Of a DNA stretch of 64,000 nucleotides, positions 34,199 through 44,083 are shown in pieces. The notes beneath the pieces are model-generated. The model saw only the letters and a list, made by a program, of their open reading frames with translations, made no database searches and had not been told where the DNA came from. Origin of the DNA: Iocasia fonsfrigidae. Lineage in GTDB: Bacteria > Bacillota > Halanaerobiia > Halanaerobiales > DTU029. How positions within the stretch are numbered: the first letter of the stretch is position 1; the number at the start of each line of letters is the position of its first letter. The position numbers and the translations under genes were made by a program. The stretch covers positions 476,137 through 540,136 of the forward strand of contig NZ_CP046640.1 in the NCBI RefSeq assembly GCF_017751145.1. Direction: 5' to 3'.

Positions 34199-35020
34199 AT
34201 GATTATTAATCATAACATCAGTTCAATGAATGCTTTGAGGAATCTTAACGTAAACTCAAACGACATGTCCAAGACAATGGAGAAGTTATCATCAGGTTAT
34301 CGGATTAACCGTGCTGCTGATGATGCTGCCGGACTGGCTATCTCCGAAAAAATGCGTGCCCAGATTAGTGGTCTGAAGCAGGCCCAAAGAAATGCCCAGG
34401 ATGGTGTTTCTATGATTCAGACTGCTGAAGGTGCTTTAGGTGAAGTGCACAACATGTTAAGGAGAATGAGGGATCTAGCTTTACAGTCAGCAAACGGTAC
34501 CATTAAGGCTGAAGACCGCCAGAAGGTTCAGGCTGAGGTTACCCAGTTAATTGGTGAAATCAGTGGTATTGCTGATAGGACAGAATTTAATGGTATGAAA
34601 CTAATTAATGCTTCTGCCGTTGCCGCTGGTAACGTTTCTTTCCAGATTGGTGCTAATGCAGATCAGGTTATTGAAATTGGTTTGAAAGATATGGGTGCTA
34701 GTAATTTAGGTGTTGACGGGGTTAGTGTATCAACTGCCGCTGATGCCCAGACTGCTCTTGGTTCATTAGATGCAGCTATCAGTGCTGTTTCAGCATTCCG
34801 TTCTGACCTTGGTGCCGTCCAGAATAGGTTGGAACATACCATGAAAAACCTGGCTACTACTGCAGAAAACCTACAGGCCTCTGAGTCCCGTATCCGTGAT
34901 GCAGACATGGCTGCCGAGATGTCTAATTTGACCAAAAATCAGATCTTACAGCAGGCTGGTACTTCTATGTTAGCACAGGCTAACATGAAATCTCAATCGG
35001 TCATGAGTCTTTTTGGTTAA
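34199..35020 (+). CDS. hag2: Flagellin (second copy)
   Basis: A 273-residue flagellin with intact terminal helices ([41 protein letters not shown]) and a short variable middle. Compared with the copy at 31338 the first 100 residues are nearly identical; differences concentrate at 100-200. ATG 34199 is chosen because GGGAGGA precedes it by 10 bases and because the transcript predicted from the sigma-28-like promoter begins at about 34142, where an in-frame ATG would lack a leader. Translation is probably under FliW-CsrA control. It directly precedes the Maf-type glycosyltransferase, which probably modifies it. Confidence 0.95.
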   Translation: MIINHNISSMNALRNLNVNSNDMSKTMEKLSSGYRINRAADDAAGLAISEKMRAQISGLKQAQRNAQDGVSMIQTAEGALGEVHNMLRRMRDLALQSANGTIKAEDRQKVQAEVTQLIGEISGIADRTEFNGMKLINASAVAAGNVSFQIGANADQVIEIGLKDMGASNLGVDGVSVSTAADAQTALGSLDAAISAVSAFRSDLGAVQNRLEHTMKNLATTAENLQASESRIRDADMAAEMSNLTKNQILQQAGTSMLAQANMKSQSVMSLFG

Positions 35021-35043
35021 TTAATAATTAATATTTATATCAC

Positions 35044-35080
35044 TAAGCTGACTGACATTATGTCAGTTGGCTTTTTTATT
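35044..35080 (+). terminator. Rho-independent terminator after the second flagellin gene
   Basis: AAGCTGACTGAC and GTCAGTTGGCTT pair, with a G-U, around ATTAT, followed by TTTTTATTTT. It protects the high flagellin expression from running into the glycosylation genes. Confidence 0.88.
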
Positions 35081-35105
35081 TTCTATAGAGAAGTGGAGTG
35101 ACCTT

Positions 35106-36950
35106 ATGCTGTATAAAAAAAACCTGGCTATTCTAAAGAAAAGATATCCTGCTTATCAGGAAATCTTAGAGAATGGAACTTTGGACGATGGGAATATTAC
35201 AATAGTTGAAACAAAAAATGGCAGCAAGACTGCCCTCTATCAAGCTGAAGGTGATGAATATCTGCTGCACAGCAAATATAACCCTGAGAAGGAAGCAGAG
35301 AGACTGGTAGCACAGCTTATAACAGATGGTGTAACTGCAGTAGTAGTGCTTGGCTTTGCTATGGGATATCACCTTAAAGAGCTCTATAATAAAGTGAAAG
35401 ATAAAGGGGTAAAGATATTTGTTGTTGAAAATAATCCTGCTTTATTTCGAGAGGCAATCAGGTATAATGATTTTACAGATTTATTTGACTATCAGGATTT
35501 TTATTTATATTTAAGAGATGACTATGATAGTTCAGGACTAATTAATTTTATAGAAGGTCATATTGATATTGTTTTTGAGGAATTAACTTTATTTAAACTC
35601 TCTACAGCAAAAAGGTATTTTGGTCAAACACTAGCTTTAATTGAAAAAGATTTAGAATTTATTATCATGAAAGTGAAAGCCAATAAGTCTACGAGTAAGA
35701 AACGAGGTAGGGTTTGGGAAGAGAACCTATTAAATAATCTATATTTGATGTTAAAGAAACCAGGTGTTAGAGAATTACACGGCTTATATAGTGGTAAGCC
35801 GGCAATTGTGGTGGCAGCTGGTCCTTCTCTGGATAAAAATATGCATTTATTAAAAGATGTCAAGGACAGGGCAATAATTATTGCGGTTGATGCAGTCGTA
35901 AAGGTACTCCTTAAAAATGATATTGTTCCAGATATAGTAACTGTTATTGATGGGTTTAAATCTACCTTAAAGTATTTTGACGGTTTAGATTATGGCAGGC
36001 TTGATCAAACTATCTTGTTAACAATTCCTCAGTTTTATAATCATATATTAAAGAGTTGGCCGGGGCCTCTTGTTTTTAGCCCAGGTTATGGGGTTAGTGA
36101 AGGTATAATTCATTGGATAGAAAAACAGCGGGGTTTTCTGGGTCGGCTGGCTACAGGGGGCTCAGTAGCACATCTGGCCTTTGTTCTTGCTTATCTACTG
36201 AAGGCAGACCCAATTGTTTTTGTAGGGCAGGATCTGGCCTTTACTGGGGATATTACCCATGTTAAGGGCAGTGATTATTCTTTGAATTTAGAGGATGAGA
36301 GAAAAAATAGTAATAAAGAGTATTTAAAGATTAAAGATATATATGGTGATGAGGTTTGGACCAGGAGTGATTTTCATTTTTATTTGCAGTGGTTTAATAG
36401 ACTTATTCTGGGAATAAAAAATAGAGGTTGTCAGACTGAGTTTGTCGATGCTACTGAAGGTGGTGCGCGTATTGAAGGTACTAAGGTAATGACCTTAAAA
36501 GAGGTTCTTAATAATTACTGTCAGGAAAAAAATGATAAAAAGGAAGAAATATTGATTCGATTAGCAAGATATAAGGCAGAATGGAATCCTAAAATAAAGG
36601 AACAGTTTAAATTAATTATTAAAAATTTAAAAGTAATTATGGAATGGGCAGAACAAGGTTTATTATTTGTAGATAAATTGCTGGACTGTGCAAATGAAAA
36701 AGATTATCAGAAAATAGTAGAGAAACTAAAACATATTAATTATAATATAGATATTTTAAAGAATCATGTGATGTTTTTTGAATCAGAGATGTACGAGATT
36801 TATACTGAAATTAATGTTGACTTCAGGACTGATTTGGAGAAATATACTAAATTAGTTGAATTTTATAATTTACTAATCAAGGGTTCTAGTAAAGCACTAA
36901 AAATTTTAGGGCAACATTATCAAAAAATTACATTAAAGGAGGGAGTTTAA
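35106..36950 (+). CDS. maf: Motility accessory factor (Maf) flagellin glycosyltransferase
   Basis: A 614-residue cytoplasmic protein of the Maf/MptE-like (DUF115) family. The N-terminal part has VVVLGFAMGYHLKELYNKV; the central MptE-like Rossmann domain has AIVVAAGPSLDKNMHLLKD, DIVPDIVTVIDG and FVGQDLAFTGD (about 235-400); the C-terminal 200 residues are helical. Maf proteins transfer nonulosonic acids such as pseudaminic acid to Ser/Thr of flagellin. ATG 35106 follows GTGGAGTGA; ATG 35067 overlaps the upstream terminator. It lies directly after a flagellin gene and before the sugar pathway. A decayed second maf lies at 38746. Confidence 0.9.
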   Translation: MLYKKNLAILKKRYPAYQEILENGTLDDGNITIVETKNGSKTALYQAEGDEYLLHSKYNPEKEAERLVAQLITDGVTAVVVLGFAMGYHLKELYNKVKDKGVKIFVVENNPALFREAIRYNDFTDLFDYQDFYLYLRDDYDSSGLINFIEGHIDIVFEELTLFKLSTAKRYFGQTLALIEKDLEFIIMKVKANKSTSKKRGRVWEENLLNNLYLMLKKPGVRELHGLYSGKPAIVVAAGPSLDKNMHLLKDVKDRAIIIAVDAVVKVLLKNDIVPDIVTVIDGFKSTLKYFDGLDYGRLDQTILLTIPQFYNHILKSWPGPLVFSPGYGVSEGIIHWIEKQRGFLGRLATGGSVAHLAFVLAYLLKADPIVFVGQDLAFTGDITHVKGSDYSLNLEDERKNSNKEYLKIKDIYGDEVWTRSDFHFYLQWFNRLILGIKNRGCQTEFVDATEGGARIEGTKVMTLKEVLNNYCQEKNDKKEEILIRLARYKAEWNPKIKEQFKLIIKNLKVIMEWAEQGLLFVDKLLDCANEKDYQKIVEKLKHINYNIDILKNHVMFFESEMYEIYTEINVDFRTDLEKYTKLVEFYNLLIKGSSKALKILGQHYQKITLKEGV

Positions 36951-37535
36951 GTGGAGGTTATAGTACATGGTATAGATATAGAACTACCGGGTGAGAAGGT
37001 ATCTATAGGTGTAGGTGAGATATTTGATAAGATACAGGCTCAGGGTTCAGTAGTCTATCAAGTTATTGCTGATGGTCAGGACATTACTAATTATACTGAA
37101 GAGGAGTTTGAGGATTTAGGTGTGATAGAACATCTTGAGATTGTAGCCAGAGGTGTTAAAGAATTAACCCTGGAGACTATTAAAGAGGCAGAAAATTTTG
37201 TTCCTGAGTTTATAGAAAGGATAGAGAAATTTATTGTTAGAATTAATGATGGTACAGAAACTGCTAGATTTATTATGATAGAGCAGTTATTAGAGACCCT
37301 GGACTGGTTAAATACCCTGCTGGAAAACATTAGAAGTATTGTCGATGAAAAAGAGACAGTTGATTTAGAGCAAAATGAATTTTTTACTAAGTGGAAGGGT
37401 ACTATGGTCAGTTTATCAGAAGGGATAGAAAAAAAAGACCTTGTTTTAATTAGTGATGTCCTGGAATATGAATTAATTCCGGTATTAGAAGAATATCAGC
37501 AATATGTCAGGGTGACCAACGAAAAAATCATCTAA
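36951..37535 (+). CDS. Maf-coupled helical protein of unknown function
   Basis: A 194-residue acidic protein that I cannot name. The first 70 residues look like a small beta domain (VIVHGIDIELPGEKVSIGVGEIFDKIQ), and the remainder is a helical bundle (FVPEFIERIEKFIVRINDG...LLETLDWLNTLLENIRSIV). GTG 36951 starts one base after the maf stop, following AAAGGAGGGAG, so translation is tightly linked to maf. A remnant of a second copy (38662-38739) lies before the decayed second maf, which shows that the pair was once duplicated. It may be a Maf partner or flagellin-related chaperone (inference). Confidence 0.7.
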   Translation: MEVIVHGIDIELPGEKVSIGVGEIFDKIQAQGSVVYQVIADGQDITNYTEEEFEDLGVIEHLEIVARGVKELTLETIKEAENFVPEFIERIEKFIVRINDGTETARFIMIEQLLETLDWLNTLLENIRSIVDEKETVDLEQNEFFTKWKGTMVSLSEGIEKKDLVLISDVLEYELIPVLEEYQQYVRVTNEKII

Positions 37536-37636
37536 TTCTTAAGTCCTTTCTGGGCAGGATTTATTACATTTTTGGAGAATAATTATAAGGAAAGACGATT
37601 TAACGACAAGAACATAGATTACAGACTGGGGAGTAA

Positions 37637-38620
<984 letters not shown>

Positions 38621-38661
38621 TCCTTTATAGCTTAAAATGTCTGATGAAGATGTAAAATATA

Positions 38662-38739
38662 TCATTTATACTTGAATATGAAATTAAACCTGTACTTAAT
38701 GAATATCATGATTTAGTAGAAATGTTACTTAATAGGTGA
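38662..38739 (+). pseudogene. Tail fragment of a second Maf-coupled protein gene
   Basis: In frame, residues FILEYEIKPVLNEYHDLVE correspond to DVLEYELIPVLEEYQQYVR at the end of the intact gene at 36951-37535. Only about 25 codons remain, closed by TGA. The upstream part is missing. Confidence 0.7.
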
Positions 38740-38745
38740 TAATAA

Positions 38746-39235
38746 ATGGTTGATTTATATCAAGAGAATGTAAAATATTTAGATTTTGAACAGTTTAGAT
38801 GCCTACAGTGTTAATATTACTAGAAAGATTAATTTAATAAAAACTAAAACAGGATTAGAGACAGTTAAGGTTACAATTGAAGAGGATAAAGAAGTTTTTC
38901 TTCATAGTGCCTATAATCCTGAAAGCGAGGCAATCAGCAGGCCCTTCCCTTAATAAAAATGTGGACTACTTAACAAGGCTTGATAACAGGGGAGTAATAA
39001 TTGTAGTTGACACTTCTCTGCCTTTATTGCTGGACAGGGATATCAAACCTGATTTTATTGTAACAACCGAACCAATAAATACTATTTATGAAAAAGTATT
39101 TAAAAATTACCCTGAGCTGGATTTGCCTTTATTATACATCCCGGCCACTTCCAACAAATTATACCGGCAGTCAATATACCAAATTTGCTGTTTGTCCATT
39201 ATGGTAATGTTATGGGAAATAGAGGTTAAATATTA
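38746..39235 (+). pseudogene. Decayed second maf gene with internal deletion and frameshifts
   Basis: ATG 38746 opens MVDLYQENVKYLDFEQ and then stops. A second frame continues TVKVTIEEDKEVFLHSAYNPESEA, matching residues about 55-78 of the intact Maf (EYLLHSKYNPEKEA). It jumps directly to AGPSLNKNVDYLTRLDNRGV, which matches the MptE-like loop AAGPSLDKNMHLLKD about 160 residues later. So a large internal deletion and at least two frameshifts are present, and the C-terminal half is missing. This is not a functional glycosyltransferase; it records a former second Maf. Confidence 0.8.
39166..39226 (+). pseudogene. Short pseB-like fragment fused to the decayed maf
   Basis: The bases coding [14 protein letters not shown] in intact pseB (about 38115-38170) recur here with few changes (TTATGGTAATGTTATGGG is identical). 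The fragment begins at a GGCAGTCA block inside the maf remnant and is followed by a stop, suggesting a deletion joined two genes at short similar sequences. Confidence 0.7.
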
Positions 39236-39289
39236 ATGAAATAGGAAAATTAATTAAAAAATAAAATTATAGGGATGGGGAATTTATTC

Positions 39290-40297
39290 ATGAAAAAAAT
39301 AACAATTGGAAATAGAAATATAGGAGATGGGGAACCTGCTTTTATAATAGCTGAAGCTGGGAGTAATCATAACGGAGATATTAATCTGGCAAAAGAATTA
39401 ATTGATATTGCAGTAAATGCTAAGGTAGATGCAATAAAATTTCAGACATTTACAGGGGAGACCCTATTTAAAGAAAATTTAGAAGCACAAAAGATAGTAG
39501 AAAAATATAAATTACCATTAGAGTGGCATAAAGAATTAAAGGATTATGCAGAAAATAATGATATTATTTTTATGACAACTCCATTTTATCCCGAAGCTGT
39601 GGGAATGGCAGAAAAACTTAATATAGATGCTTATAAAATAGCTTCAGGGGATTTAACGTATTATTCTTTATTAGAACTAATTGCAGAGAAGAGGAAACCT
39701 ATAATTTTATCAACTGGTATTTCCAATTTGTTTGAAGTTGAGAAAGCAGTAGAGAAAATATACAGTCGAGGAAATGAAGAAATTATCTTATTACATTGTG
39801 TTTCTAATTACCCAACAGATCCCAAAAATGTAAATCTAAAAGTTATAAGTACTTTAAAAAATAAATTTAATATACCGGTTGGTTTTTCTGACCATACTAT
39901 GGGTATTGAAGTGTCAATTGCAGCAATTGCAATGGGGGCCAATGTAATTGAAAAGCATTTTACAATTTCTAGAGATATGGAAGGTATGGACCATTTTTAT
40001 GCTCTGGAACCAGATGAGTTAAAGAATATGGTTGATGGTATTCGTAAAATAGAATTAGCAATGGGCCATGGACAGAAAGAGCCGGCTGAAGAAGAAATTC
40101 CAGAGGTTTATTTTGCTAGAAGAGGAATCTATGCAGCTAAAAATATTAAAAAAGATGATAGGATTTCTTTTAAAGACTTAAAATTTGTCCGGCCAGTAGA
40201 TGGTATTAATGCTCAATATTATAAGATAGTTATTGGAAAAATAGCTTCCAAGGATATTAAAATGAATCAAGCAATTAACTGGAACCTTCTAAAGTAA
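39290..40297 (+). CDS. pseI: NeuB/PseI-family nonulosonic acid synthase
   Basis: A 335-residue cytoplasmic enzyme condensing a 6-carbon amino sugar with phosphoenolpyruvate to a 9-carbon nonulosonic acid. The TIM-barrel N-terminal domain has IAEAGSNHNGDI, DAIKFQTF, GFSDHTMG and GANVIEKHFT; the C-terminal SAF (antifreeze-like) domain starts about residue 280 (ARRGIYAAKNIKKDDRIS). Family members act on pseudaminic, legionaminic or sialic precursors; the PseB and PseC neighbours favour pseudaminic-type. ATG 39290 follows AGGGATGGGG by 9 bases. The bases are visibly more AT-rich from here to 51250. Confidence 0.9.
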   Translation: MKKITIGNRNIGDGEPAFIIAEAGSNHNGDINLAKELIDIAVNAKVDAIKFQTFTGETLFKENLEAQKIVEKYKLPLEWHKELKDYAENNDIIFMTTPFYPEAVGMAEKLNIDAYKIASGDLTYYSLLELIAEKRKPIILSTGISNLFEVEKAVEKIYSRGNEEIILLHCVSNYPTDPKNVNLKVISTLKNKFNIPVGFSDHTMGIEVSIAAIAMGANVIEKHFTISRDMEGMDHFYALEPDELKNMVDGIRKIELAMGHGQKEPAEEEIPEVYFARRGIYAAKNIKKDDRISFKDLKFVRPVDGINAQYYKIVIGKIASKDIKMNQAINWNLLK

Positions 40298-40316
40298 AAG
40301 ATAGAGGATGAGAAAT

Positions 40317-42062
40317 ATGCTAAAGGGGAAAAAGGCTATTGCTTTAATTCAAGCCAGGGCCTCTTCTACTAGATTACCTATGAAGCAATTTAGATATATT
40401 GGTCATAAAAGAGTAATAGATTGGATTGTTGATAGACTACTGAGTATAGAGGAATTTGATAAGATTATTATTTCAACTAGTTATAAAAAAACTGATAGTA
40501 TATTTGTTAATTATGCAGATGAAAAAGGAATTGATGTTTTTCGTTATAAAGGAGATATTAATGATGTGGTAGGTCGACATTATTATGCTGCTAAAAAATA
40601 TGATGCAGATTATATTACTGTGATTTCTGGAGATTGTCCGTTAATTGATAAACAATTTATAAAAAAACAATTATATAAAATATCACAAGGCTATGAATAC
40701 ATAAGGCCTGCTGGAAAAGAATGGTTCCATGAAGGTGTTGATACCTATAGTTGGGGTTGTTTTGAGTTTTTGAATAATGAGATTAAAAGTAAATATACCA
40801 GAGAGAATTTTGGAATAAATTTAAGAAAAAATCCTGATTTGGCTAAAATAGGTTTAGTGGATATTAAAGATGTTTTTTCAAAAAAATTATGCAGAATTTC
40901 AGTAGATAATATGGCTGACCTGAGGTTTATGAATGCGCTATATCGAGAGTTAGATGAAAAAGATAAAAAATTTAATCTCTTGAATGTAGTGGAACTACTT
41001 AAGGATAAACCTGGTTTATTAAATATTAATAATCATGTAGAGCAGAAGCAGAAGGATGATAAAACTTATCGTTTCGTTATTAAAACTGAAGCTAGTCAAA
41101 AAATAGGTCTAGGTCATATTAAGCGTATGATGGTTTTAGGTAAGTATTTAAATGAAAATAAGAATAATGGAGTATTTTATTTAATTAATAATGATTTGTT
41201 AGCTAAAGATATTTTAGAAAAGGAAGGGTATATTTATGATTATAAAATTGCTTCTAGTCAAGAAGAACTTATAAAAGAAGTTAATTTTTATAATGCTGAT
41301 ATTTTAATAATAGACGTTCAAAATTTAGAAAACATGAAATATCATTTCGAAAAGATTAAAAAAAATACATCTTTAAAGAAAATTATATTAGTTGATAAAT
41401 ATATAGAGAGTGATAATGTTGGTTTATTTATAATGCAAGGTATACAAAGTGATAAAATTTTAAATAATGTAAAAAATAATGAAAAAGTAATATCAGGTTT
41501 GAAAACTGTATTTGTTTCTCAAAAATTAAAAAAAATTGAAGAGAGTAAGGAAAAATTAAAAAATAAAATTGTTATTTCTTTTGGAGGAACAGATATATAT
41601 AATGTGACGACAACTGTACTTAAAGTATTAAAAGAGATTAAAATAGATAAAGACTATAAATTTTCAATAATTTTAGGTCCATATTTTAATCACCATAAAA
41701 AATTAAACAAAGAGTTAGAATTATTCCCTTATGATTATGAGATAATTAATAGTCCTCAGAGTATTATTTCTATAATCAAAGAGGCTAAGTTAGGTATAGT
41801 TTACTATGGGGTTACTTTTTATGAATTTAAATATTTAGGAATACCAACAATTGATGTAATCCCAGGAAAAGAATATTGTGATGAATTTAATAAGTTAGAA
41901 ATGTTGGGATTAGGTCATTCTGTTGGTGTGCATAATAATATAAATAAAAATTCTTTTAATAAGTATATAAACAATATTGATAATTTAAAGAGTCCAAATT
42001 ATTCAATTGGTGATTTGGAATATGTCTATTCTAAAATGATTTCAGAAATTGAAGGGGATTAA
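40317..42062 (+). CDS. Fused SpsF-like cytidylyltransferase and PseG-like UDP-sugar hydrolase
   Basis: A 581-residue two-domain protein. Residues 1-240 are an SpsF/NeuA-like nucleotidyltransferase (ALIQARASSTRLPMKQF loop; VISGDCPLID) expected to activate the nonulosonic acid with CTP. Residues 250-581 are a PseG-like GT-B domain with GLGHIKRMMVLG (the GxGHxxR motif with its catalytic His), IVISFGGTDIYNVT and the PLGIPTI-like YLGIPTIDVIPGKE loop. PseG removes UDP from the 6-deoxy sugar before condensation. So one polypeptide covers steps before and after the PseI-like enzyme. ATG 40317 follows GAGGATG. The fusion is compatible with substrate channelling (inference). Confidence 0.85.
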   Translation: MLKGKKAIALIQARASSTRLPMKQFRYIGHKRVIDWIVDRLLSIEEFDKIIISTSYKKTDSIFVNYADEKGIDVFRYKGDINDVVGRHYYAAKKYDADYITVISGDCPLIDKQFIKKQLYKISQGYEYIRPAGKEWFHEGVDTYSWGCFEFLNNEIKSKYTRENFGINLRKNPDLAKIGLVDIKDVFSKKLCRISVDNMADLRFMNALYRELDEKDKKFNLLNVVELLKDKPGLLNINNHVEQKQKDDKTYRFVIKTEASQKIGLGHIKRMMVLGKYLNENKNNGVFYLINNDLLAKDILEKEGYIYDYKIASSQEELIKEVNFYNADILIIDVQNLENMKYHFEKIKKNTSLKKIILVDKYIESDNVGLFIMQGIQSDKILNNVKNNEKVISGLKTVFVSQKLKKIEESKEKLKNKIVISFGGTDIYNVTTTVLKVLKEIKIDKDYKFSIILGPYFNHHKKLNKELELFPYDYEIINSPQSIISIIKEAKLGIVYYGVTFYEFKYLGIPTIDVIPGKEYCDEFNKLEMLGLGHSVGVHNNINKNSFNKYINNIDNLKSPNYSIGDLEYVYSKMISEIEGD

Positions 42063-42063
42063 A

Positions 42064-42933
42064 ATGAAAAAAGTAAATTGTGATTTATGTGGCAAAAATA
42101 GTTATAAGATTTTAGGCAAAGCAAGTGAAAATATTTTAGTTAAGTGTAAATTATGTGGTCATATTTATATGCCTTATCGGCCGACTAAAGAAGAGATGAT
42201 AGAAATATATAATGAAGATTATTTTGGAGAAATGTATATAAATGGCAACGAGAAGGCGGATTATAACTACTTGGAAGATAAGCCTAATATATTGAAGTTT
42301 GTAAAAAAAAGATTTGCTACAATACATAAATACAAAAAACCAGGTAAAATTTTAGATATTGGCTGTGCTATGGGTTTTTATCTTGAGTATGCTCAAAAAG
42401 TAGGTTGGGATGTTTATGGCATAGAAATTTCTGAATATGCGGCAAACTATGCTAAAGAATTATTAGGTAATAGAAAAGTTTATAATAAAGCAATTGAAGA
42501 TATTAAATTTAAAAAAAATTATTTTGATGTCATTACTATGTGGTTAGTATTTGAGCATATGGTTGACCCAATTAGTACTTTGAAAAAAATATTTAAGTGG
42601 TTAAAGCCAGATGGGATTTTAGGAATCAAAGTACCTAATGGAGATGGCATAACTTTTAGAAGTAATTTAAATAAATGGATTATTCAACATCCAGCAGATC
42701 ATTATTGTGATTATACCCCTGATACTTTAGAAAGAATTATGTCTCAGATAGGATTTGAATTGCTTGAATACGAAACTGAGGGAATTTACCTTGAACGGTT
42801 AACTGATAAGGAAGCTTGGTTAAAAAGTAATGAAATTATAGATTTTTATAATAATACTGCTAAAAAAGTTAATATTGGGGATTCACTTGTAATGTTTTTT
42901 AAAAAGATTGGAGAGGAAAAGAATTATGGATGA
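42064..42933 (+). CDS. SAM-dependent methyltransferase with N-terminal zinc ribbon
   Basis: A 289-residue class I methyltransferase. The N-terminus has two CxxC pairs (CDLCGKNSY and CKLCGHIY), common in sugar-modifying methyltransferases of surface glycan clusters. The SAM-binding motif is KILDIGCAMGFYLEYAQ (about 93). ITMWLVFEHMVDPISTLKKI is motif-II-like, and KPDGILGIKVPN follows. The likely substrate is a sugar of the flagellar glycan. ATG 42064 is two bases after the preceding stop and follows AGGGGAT. The end overlaps the start of a decayed sulfotransferase gene by 8 bases. Confidence 0.82.
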   Translation: MKKVNCDLCGKNSYKILGKASENILVKCKLCGHIYMPYRPTKEEMIEIYNEDYFGEMYINGNEKADYNYLEDKPNILKFVKKRFATIHKYKKPGKILDIGCAMGFYLEYAQKVGWDVYGIEISEYAANYAKELLGNRKVYNKAIEDIKFKKNYFDVITMWLVFEHMVDPISTLKKIFKWLKPDGILGIKVPNGDGITFRSNLNKWIIQHPADHYCDYTPDTLERIMSQIGFELLEYETEGIYLERLTDKEAWLKSNEIIDFYNNTAKKVNIGDSLVMFFKKIGEEKNYG

Positions 42934-43766
42934 AAAATAAATTTTTTTGCATATTCTTAAAACTGGAGGAACTACATTACACAGTATTATCACAAGGAAT
43001 TATGAGAATGATAGGATTTGTAATGTAGATGCTTGTTATAGGAAAGAGTCAATTAGTCATTTTAAAAATTGCTCGATTGAAATGATAGATAACTATGATT
43101 GCCTAAAAGGCCACATGGGTTTTGGGTTACACAAATACTTTAAAAGTAAGGCAAGATATATAACTATTTTAAGAGACCATTGAAAGGGTTATTTCTTATT
43201 TTTATCACTTGAAAAGATAAGGTAGACCACAGTCTTTCTAAAATAATTAAAAAAACATGTCTCTCGAAGATTTTGTTAATAGTGAATTAACCCATGAGAT
43301 ATATAATGGACAGACCAGAAGCATAGCATCTAGTGATGGTTTTATTATTGATTTAAAAAGTAAAAGAAGACTAACAGAAAGTGATTTAGAAAGAGTAAAA
43401 TTAAATTTAGATGAACATTTTTCTTTTGTTGGGATATTAAGTGAGTTTGATATGTCACTATTAATATTAAAGAAAATATTTTCTTGGGATAATATTAATT
43501 ATTTTAAAAGAAACGTTTCTAAAAATAAACCAGATAATTTTAATGTTAGTTTTAATACTAAAGAGATAATAAGAAATAAAAATTTATTAGATATAGAATT
43601 ATATAATTATGCTAAAAAATTATTTTATGAATCAGTAATTAAATATAAAGATCATATTGAAGATAATATAAGTGAATTTAAAGAATTACAATTAAAATAT
43701 CAAAATTTATATAATCGGTATAGAAAAGAAAAAATGGCAAGTATAATTGAAACATTTCTAAAATAA
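42926..43766 (+). pseudogene. Decayed sulfotransferase-like gene
   Basis: ATG 42926 gives MDEK and a stop, and then the frame continues IFLHILKTGGTTLHSII, the cofactor (PAPS) loop of family-2 sulfotransferases. After YITILRD the frame breaks; IERVISYFYHLKR, the natural continuation, is read in another frame. From 43257 a third frame runs for 169 codons to 43766, ending in a helical tail. At least two frameshifts and one early stop are present, so the gene is inactive unless the sequence contains errors. It was probably a glycan sulfotransferase. Confidence 0.75.
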
Positions 43767-44071
43767 ACGAAAACTTAAAAATAGTTATTTATGGTGCTGG
43801 AGAACATACTTTGAAGCTACTAGAACTAACTGACTTACCTAAGAAAAATATACAATTCATTATTGATTCATACAAAACTAATTTTAAAGTAAATAAATAT
43901 GAGGTAAAAAAACCAGAGAAATTAAAAAAGCTAGATGTAGATATAGTTATTGTTTCTTCATTTAGGTTTCAAAATGAAATAGTTAAATATTTGAAAGATA
44001 AGTTAAACTTTAATGGTAAATTTATTACTTTATATAATGAAAATGGTTTTGAACCTTTTTATCAGGTGTAA
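43760..44071 (+). pseudogene. Rossmann-type fragment without a start codon
   Basis: The frame reads NENLKIVIYGAGEHTLKLLEL, a GxGxxT nucleotide-binding or sugar-epimerase-like loop, and continues to FEPFYQV. It overlaps the end of the decayed sulfotransferase frame by a few bases. It has no ATG or GTG with a ribosome binding site at its beginning; TTG 43811 would cut into the loop. It is probably the remainder of a fused or second gene that lost its start. About 100 residues remain. Confidence 0.5.
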
Positions 44072-44083
44072 GATAGAAAAGGA

